From Planctomycetia bacterium (lineage in GTDB: Bacteria; Planctomycetota; Phycisphaerae; Phycisphaerales; SM1A02): a DNA stretch of 10,358 nucleotides. The stretch lies in contig JAACEA010000201.1 in assembly GCA_009936695.1 (NCBI GenBank), forward strand, positions 1-10,358, in the 5' to 3' direction. Under the pieces are notes generated by a model that was not told where the DNA came from, searched no databases, and was given only the letters and a program-made list of their open reading frames with translations. A program made the position numbers and the translations under genes. Numbering within the stretch: position 1 is the stretch's first letter; the number at the start of each line of letters is the position of its first letter. This document shows positions 7,598 to 10,358 of this stretch, one piece after another.

Positions 7598-9097
7598 ATG
7601 AAGAACCCATCTGTCCCCAGTCGTCGCGACTTCATCGCGGTCTCCGCGGTGGGCGCCGCGGGCGCGTTCGTTCGCACTTCCTCCTCGTCCGCTGCGCAGG
7701 ACGAGGTCGTCGGACCGGCTGATCCGCCCGGAGGCTCCGACGAGATCCGGGTCGCGGTGATCGGGCTGCGGGGACGAGGCTGGAATCACACCATGGGGTT
7801 CGCCCGGCTCCCGGGCGTTCGCGTGGTGGCGCTCTGCGACGTCGACTCCGAGGTGCTGGCCCGCCGGGCCGCGGAATGCGCCAGGGGTGGCGAGAAGTGG
7901 GCGGGCTTCGAGGTCGACGTGACCGGCGATCCGCGGACCCTGCTCGACCGGGAGGACATCGACGTCATCGCGATCGCCACGCCCAATCACACGCATTCGA
8001 TGCTGGCATGCTGGGCGCTCGACGCGGGCAAGCACGTCTACTGCGAGAAGCCGGTGTCGCACGTCGTCGAGGAGGGACAGCGCATCGTCGACGCCGCGAA
8101 TCGCACCGGGTTGATCTGCGCGAGTGGAACCCAGGGGCGTTCGGCTCGGAGCGTCCGCGACGCCATGAAGTTCGTCCACGACGGCGGGCTCGGGGCGGTC
8201 CACTGCTCGCGCGGGCTCTGCTACAAGCCGAGGCGATCCATCGGTGCCGACACCCGGCCCCGATTCGCCCCCGCGTCCGTCGACTACGACCGCTGGCTCG
8301 GTCCCGTCGCCTACCGGTCGCTGCAACGACCTCGCCTGCACTACGACTGGCACTGGGATCTTCACACCGGCAACGGTGATCTCGGAAATCAGGGAATCCA
8401 CCAGATGGACATCGCCCGCTGGGCGCTTGAGGCCGATCGCATGCCGACCCGCGTCGACTCCGTCGGCGGCCGGCTCGGCTACGTCGACGCGGGCGACTCG
8501 CCGAACACCCAGGTCGCGGTGTTCGACTGCGACGGGACGCCGTTGGTGTTCGAGGTCCGCGGACTGCCGAAGGACAAGGCGTCGCAGTCAGGCAAGTGGC
8601 AGATGGATCGGTACGAAGGGCAGTCGATCGGCAACGTGATCCATGGCGAGAACGGCATCGTCCGCGTCTCGAACTCCTACAACTGGGCGGACTTCATCGA
8701 TCGCGACGGGGTGAAGCAGCAGGAATGGAAGGGAGGCGGGGACCACTTCGCCAACTTCATCGAGGCGGTGCGGGCGGACGATCCCACGATCCTGAACGCC
8801 CCGATCGAGGACGGGCATCTCTCCTCCGCGTTCTGCCATCTGGGAATCCTCTCCCACGTGCTGGGTGAGGAGGCCGCGCCGTCGGCCGTCGATTCCGCGT
8901 GGAGCGGTGACGCGGCCGCGCTCGACGGCTGGCATCGCATGAAGGCGCACCTCGACGCGAACGAGGTCGATCTCACGGCGACCCCGGTCAACCTCGGGCG
9001 AACGCTTCGCGTCACGCCGTCGGGCGACTCGGTGGTGGGCGATTCCGAAGCGACCGCGATGCTCGTGCGGAACGCCCGCGAGCCCTACGCGTTCTGA
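7598..9097 (+). CDS. Tat-exported Gfo/Idh/MocA family oxidoreductase
   Basis: The protein is 499 aa. The N-terminus has a twin-arginine signal, SRRDFIA (residues 8-14), followed by an alanine/glycine/valine-rich stretch, so export in folded form with bound cofactor is likely. The Rossmann domain follows: RVAVIGLRGRG (51-61), a GxGxxG-like loop with Leu-Arg in place of the first single spacer, then VVALCDVD (76-83), IAIATPNHTH (125-133) and the family hallmark CEKPVS (149-154). The second domain holds GNGDLGNQGIHQMDIARW (258-275), where His268 and Asp271 are candidate catalytic residues. Family members oxidise or reduce hydroxyls on sugars, inositols and glycosides with NAD(P); the substrate here is unknown. 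It is longer than the minimal fold of about 350 aa, as usual in the Tat-exported planctomycete group. It is probably transcribed with the TIM-barrel gene 22 bases downstream. Confidence 0.93.
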   Translation: MKNPSVPSRRDFIAVSAVGAAGAFVRTSSSSAAQDEVVGPADPPGGSDEIRVAVIGLRGRGWNHTMGFARLPGVRVVALCDVDSEVLARRAAECARGGEKWAGFEVDVTGDPRTLLDREDIDVIAIATPNHTHSMLACWALDAGKHVYCEKPVSHVVEEGQRIVDAANRTGLICASGTQGRSARSVRDAMKFVHDGGLGAVHCSRGLCYKPRRSIGADTRPRFAPASVDYDRWLGPVAYRSLQRPRLHYDWHWDLHTGNGDLGNQGIHQMDIARWALEADRMPTRVDSVGGRLGYVDAGDSPNTQVAVFDCDGTPLVFEVRGLPKDKASQSGKWQMDRYEGQSIGNVIHGENGIVRVSNSYNWADFIDRDGVKQQEWKGGGDHFANFIEAVRADDPTILNAPIEDGHLSSAFCHLGILSHVLGEEAAPSAVDSAWSGDAAALDGWHRMKAHLDANEVDLTATPVNLGRTLRVTPSGDSVVGDSEATAMLVRNAREPYAF

Positions 9098-9106
9098 ACG
9101 ACGGCC

Positions 9107-9111
9107 GGGAG
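9107..9111 (+). promoter_or_regulatory. Ribosome binding site of the TIM barrel-DUF6807 gene
   Basis: GGGAG lies eight bases before ATG 9120, within the 22-base gap after the oxidoreductase stop. It supports this start, which also places a twin-arginine motif at residues 8-13. Confidence 0.65.
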
Positions 9112-9119
9112 TCGATTCC

Positions 9120-10358
9120 ATGACTGAAACGACCGATCCTTCGCGGCGCCGCTTTCTGGCGGGTACGGCCGCATCGCTGGTCGCGGGCCCCGCGGTCTTC
9201 GCCTCCGCGACGCGATCGCGTCTTTCCGTCGCCGAACGAGCGAAGTCGAAGCTTCGGTTCGGCATGGTCACCTATCTCTGGGGGCGTGATCTCCCGCTGC
9301 CTGCGCTGATCGAGGCCTGCGAGCGCGCCGGTCTCGACGGCGTGGAACTGCGAACCACGCACGGACACGCGGTGGAGCGGGGGCTCGACGAGGCGGCGCG
9401 TCGCGCGGTTCGCGACCGCTTCGAAGCGTCACCGGTCGAGATCGTCGGACTCGGGAGCGACGAACGGTTCGATTCGCCCGATCCAGGCCGGCTCGCGGCC
9501 GCCAAGCGATCGACCCTGGAGTTCCTCGAACTCTCCGCGGCCATCGGCGGTGGCGGCGTCAAGGTCAAGCCGGATTCGTTCCATCGCGGGGTGGATCCCG
9601 ACCGCACGATCGAGCAGATCGGTCGAAGCCTCGCCGAGCTGGGCCCGGCCGCGTCGAACCTCGGACAGGAACTGCGACTCGAGGTCCACGGTCAGTGCGC
9701 CGATCCCGCGGTCATCCGTCGAATCATCGAGATCGCGGATCATCCCGCGGTCCGGGTGTGCTGGAATTCGAACCCGCGTGATCTTCGTGGTCGCGGGTTC
9801 GTGCGTCACTACGAGATGCTGCGGCCGCATTTCGGCGGCACCGTGCATGTTCGGGAACTGGGCGACGAGCGATATCCGTCCGCCGACCTGATCCGGAGAC
9901 TCGTGGACGACGAGTATCCCGGGATGGTGCTGCTGGAGGCGCACACGCCGCCACCACGGCATCTGGTCAGCGCGCTCGGGAATCAGCAGGCGATGGCGAC
10001 GGCGATGACGGCGGATCGTCGCTACGAGGTCGATGAGCCCGCCGGCCCGATTCGGATCGCGCCGAGGCGGCGGGCACCCAACATGCTCGACGTCCGGTCG
10101 GGCGACGAACTGATCGCGACGCTCCGGCTCGGGTCGGCGGAGCGGACGCCGACGGTGTTTCCGTTGAACGCGCCGGGGGAACGCCTGGCGATCCGCGGGT
10201 TCCCCTTCGCACGGAACGCGGGGGAGGCGACCGACCATCCGCATCACCGGGGGCTCTGGTTTGCGCACGGTGACGTCGACGGTCACGACTTCTGGCACGA
10301 TCCGAAGTGTCGGGTCCGGGTCCGCGAGCACGCCGTGGAGAACGACGCGGTCCGCTTC
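9120..10358 (+). CDS. Tat-exported sugar-isomerase-like TIM barrel fused to DUF6807 (PmoA-like) domain (3' end outside window)
   Basis: 413 codons stay open to the right edge, so the C-terminus is missing. Residues 8-13 (SRRRFL) plus an Ala-rich stretch form a Tat signal. Residues about 45-280 resemble the AP endonuclease 2/xylose isomerase-like TIM barrel family: LRFGMVTYLWGRDLPL, DGVELRTTHGHAVE (Glu76), LRLEVHGQ (Glu188, His190), VRVCWNSNPRDL (212-222), TVHVRELGDERYP and MVLLEAHTPPP (Glu273). From about residue 320 a second domain begins and shows DUF6807 hallmarks: FPLNAPGE (347-354), IRGFPF, GEATDHPHHRGLWFAHGDVD (368-387) and GHDFW (388-392). Both parts are in one frame with no stop between them. 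The barrel is likely an isomerase, epimerase or lyase acting on a sugar with the upstream oxidoreductase; DUF6807 has no firm function despite its old methane-oxygenase label. The substrate is unknown. Confidence 0.87.
   Translation, partial: MTETTDPSRRRFLAGTAASLVAGPAVFASATRSRLSVAERAKSKLRFGMVTYLWGRDLPLPALIEACERAGLDGVELRTTHGHAVERGLDEAARRAVRDRFEASPVEIVGLGSDERFDSPDPGRLAAAKRSTLEFLELSAAIGGGGVKVKPDSFHRGVDPDRTIEQIGRSLAELGPAASNLGQELRLEVHGQCADPAVIRRIIEIADHPAVRVCWNSNPRDLRGRGFVRHYEMLRPHFGGTVHVRELGDERYPSADLIRRLVDDEYPGMVLLEAHTPPPRHLVSALGNQQAMATAMTADRRYEVDEPAGPIRIAPRRRAPNMLDVRSGDELIATLRLGSAERTPTVFPLNAPGERLAIRGFPFARNAGEATDHPHHRGLWFAHGDVDGHDFWHDPKCRVRVREHAVENDAVRF

Noticed and set aside
9120..10358. Methane oxygenase (PmoA) function for the C-terminal domain
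   Set aside because: The label comes from an old family name. The sequence has a soluble, Tat-exported context beside sugar enzymes and no resemblance to the membrane particulate methane monooxygenase.
1..10358. CRISPR array, tRNA or rRNA, insertion sequence or phage genes
   Set aside because: No regular direct repeats, cloverleaf-like segments, transposase motifs or terminal inverted repeats were seen.

Overview
The window is strongly G+C-rich and gene-dense. Its gene content suggests Planctomycetota or a close PVC relative. The pointers are a lipoprotein cytochrome c with an embedded PA14 domain, a Tat-exported Gfo/Idh/MocA oxidoreductase, and a Tat-exported sugar-isomerase-like TIM barrel joined to a DUF6807 (PmoA-like) domain. 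This taxonomic call is inference from gene families; there is no rRNA or other marker in the window.

Layout. (1) Positions 1-1369, minus strand: a multi-heme c-type cytochrome lipoprotein with order heme c, heme c, PA14, heme c. It runs off the left edge. (2) Positions 1370-1587: a divergent intergenic region with no confident promoter. (3) Positions 1588-7521, plus strand: a complete tripartite RND efflux operon. It encodes an outer-membrane factor lipoprotein (489 aa), a periplasmic adaptor lipoprotein (423 aa, ATGA overlap with the first gene) and an AcrB-like HAE-1 inner-membrane pump (1053 aa, GTG start behind a clear ribosome binding site). (4) Positions 7522-7597: a short spacer holding a 15-base near-perfect palindrome just before the next start. 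(5) Positions 7598-10358, plus strand: a two-gene cassette of a Tat-signal Gfo/Idh/MocA oxidoreductase and, 22 bases later, a Tat-signal TIM barrel fused to DUF6807, which runs off the right edge.

How the genes work together. The three efflux genes supply all parts of a proton-driven envelope-spanning pump. The last two genes look like one exported sugar or polyol transformation module: an NAD(P)-type oxidoreductase followed by an isomerase/lyase-type barrel. Their substrate cannot be read from sequence. The cytochrome may be an electron-transfer partner or carbohydrate-associated redox protein, but no link to the other genes is visible.

The efflux operon is conventional. The most unusual items are the TIM barrel-DUF6807 fusion, the altered metal-site segment in that barrel, the cytochrome-PA14 architecture, the palindrome at 7576-7590, and a well-placed ribosome binding site that leads into a wrong-frame short ORF at the start of the efflux operon.
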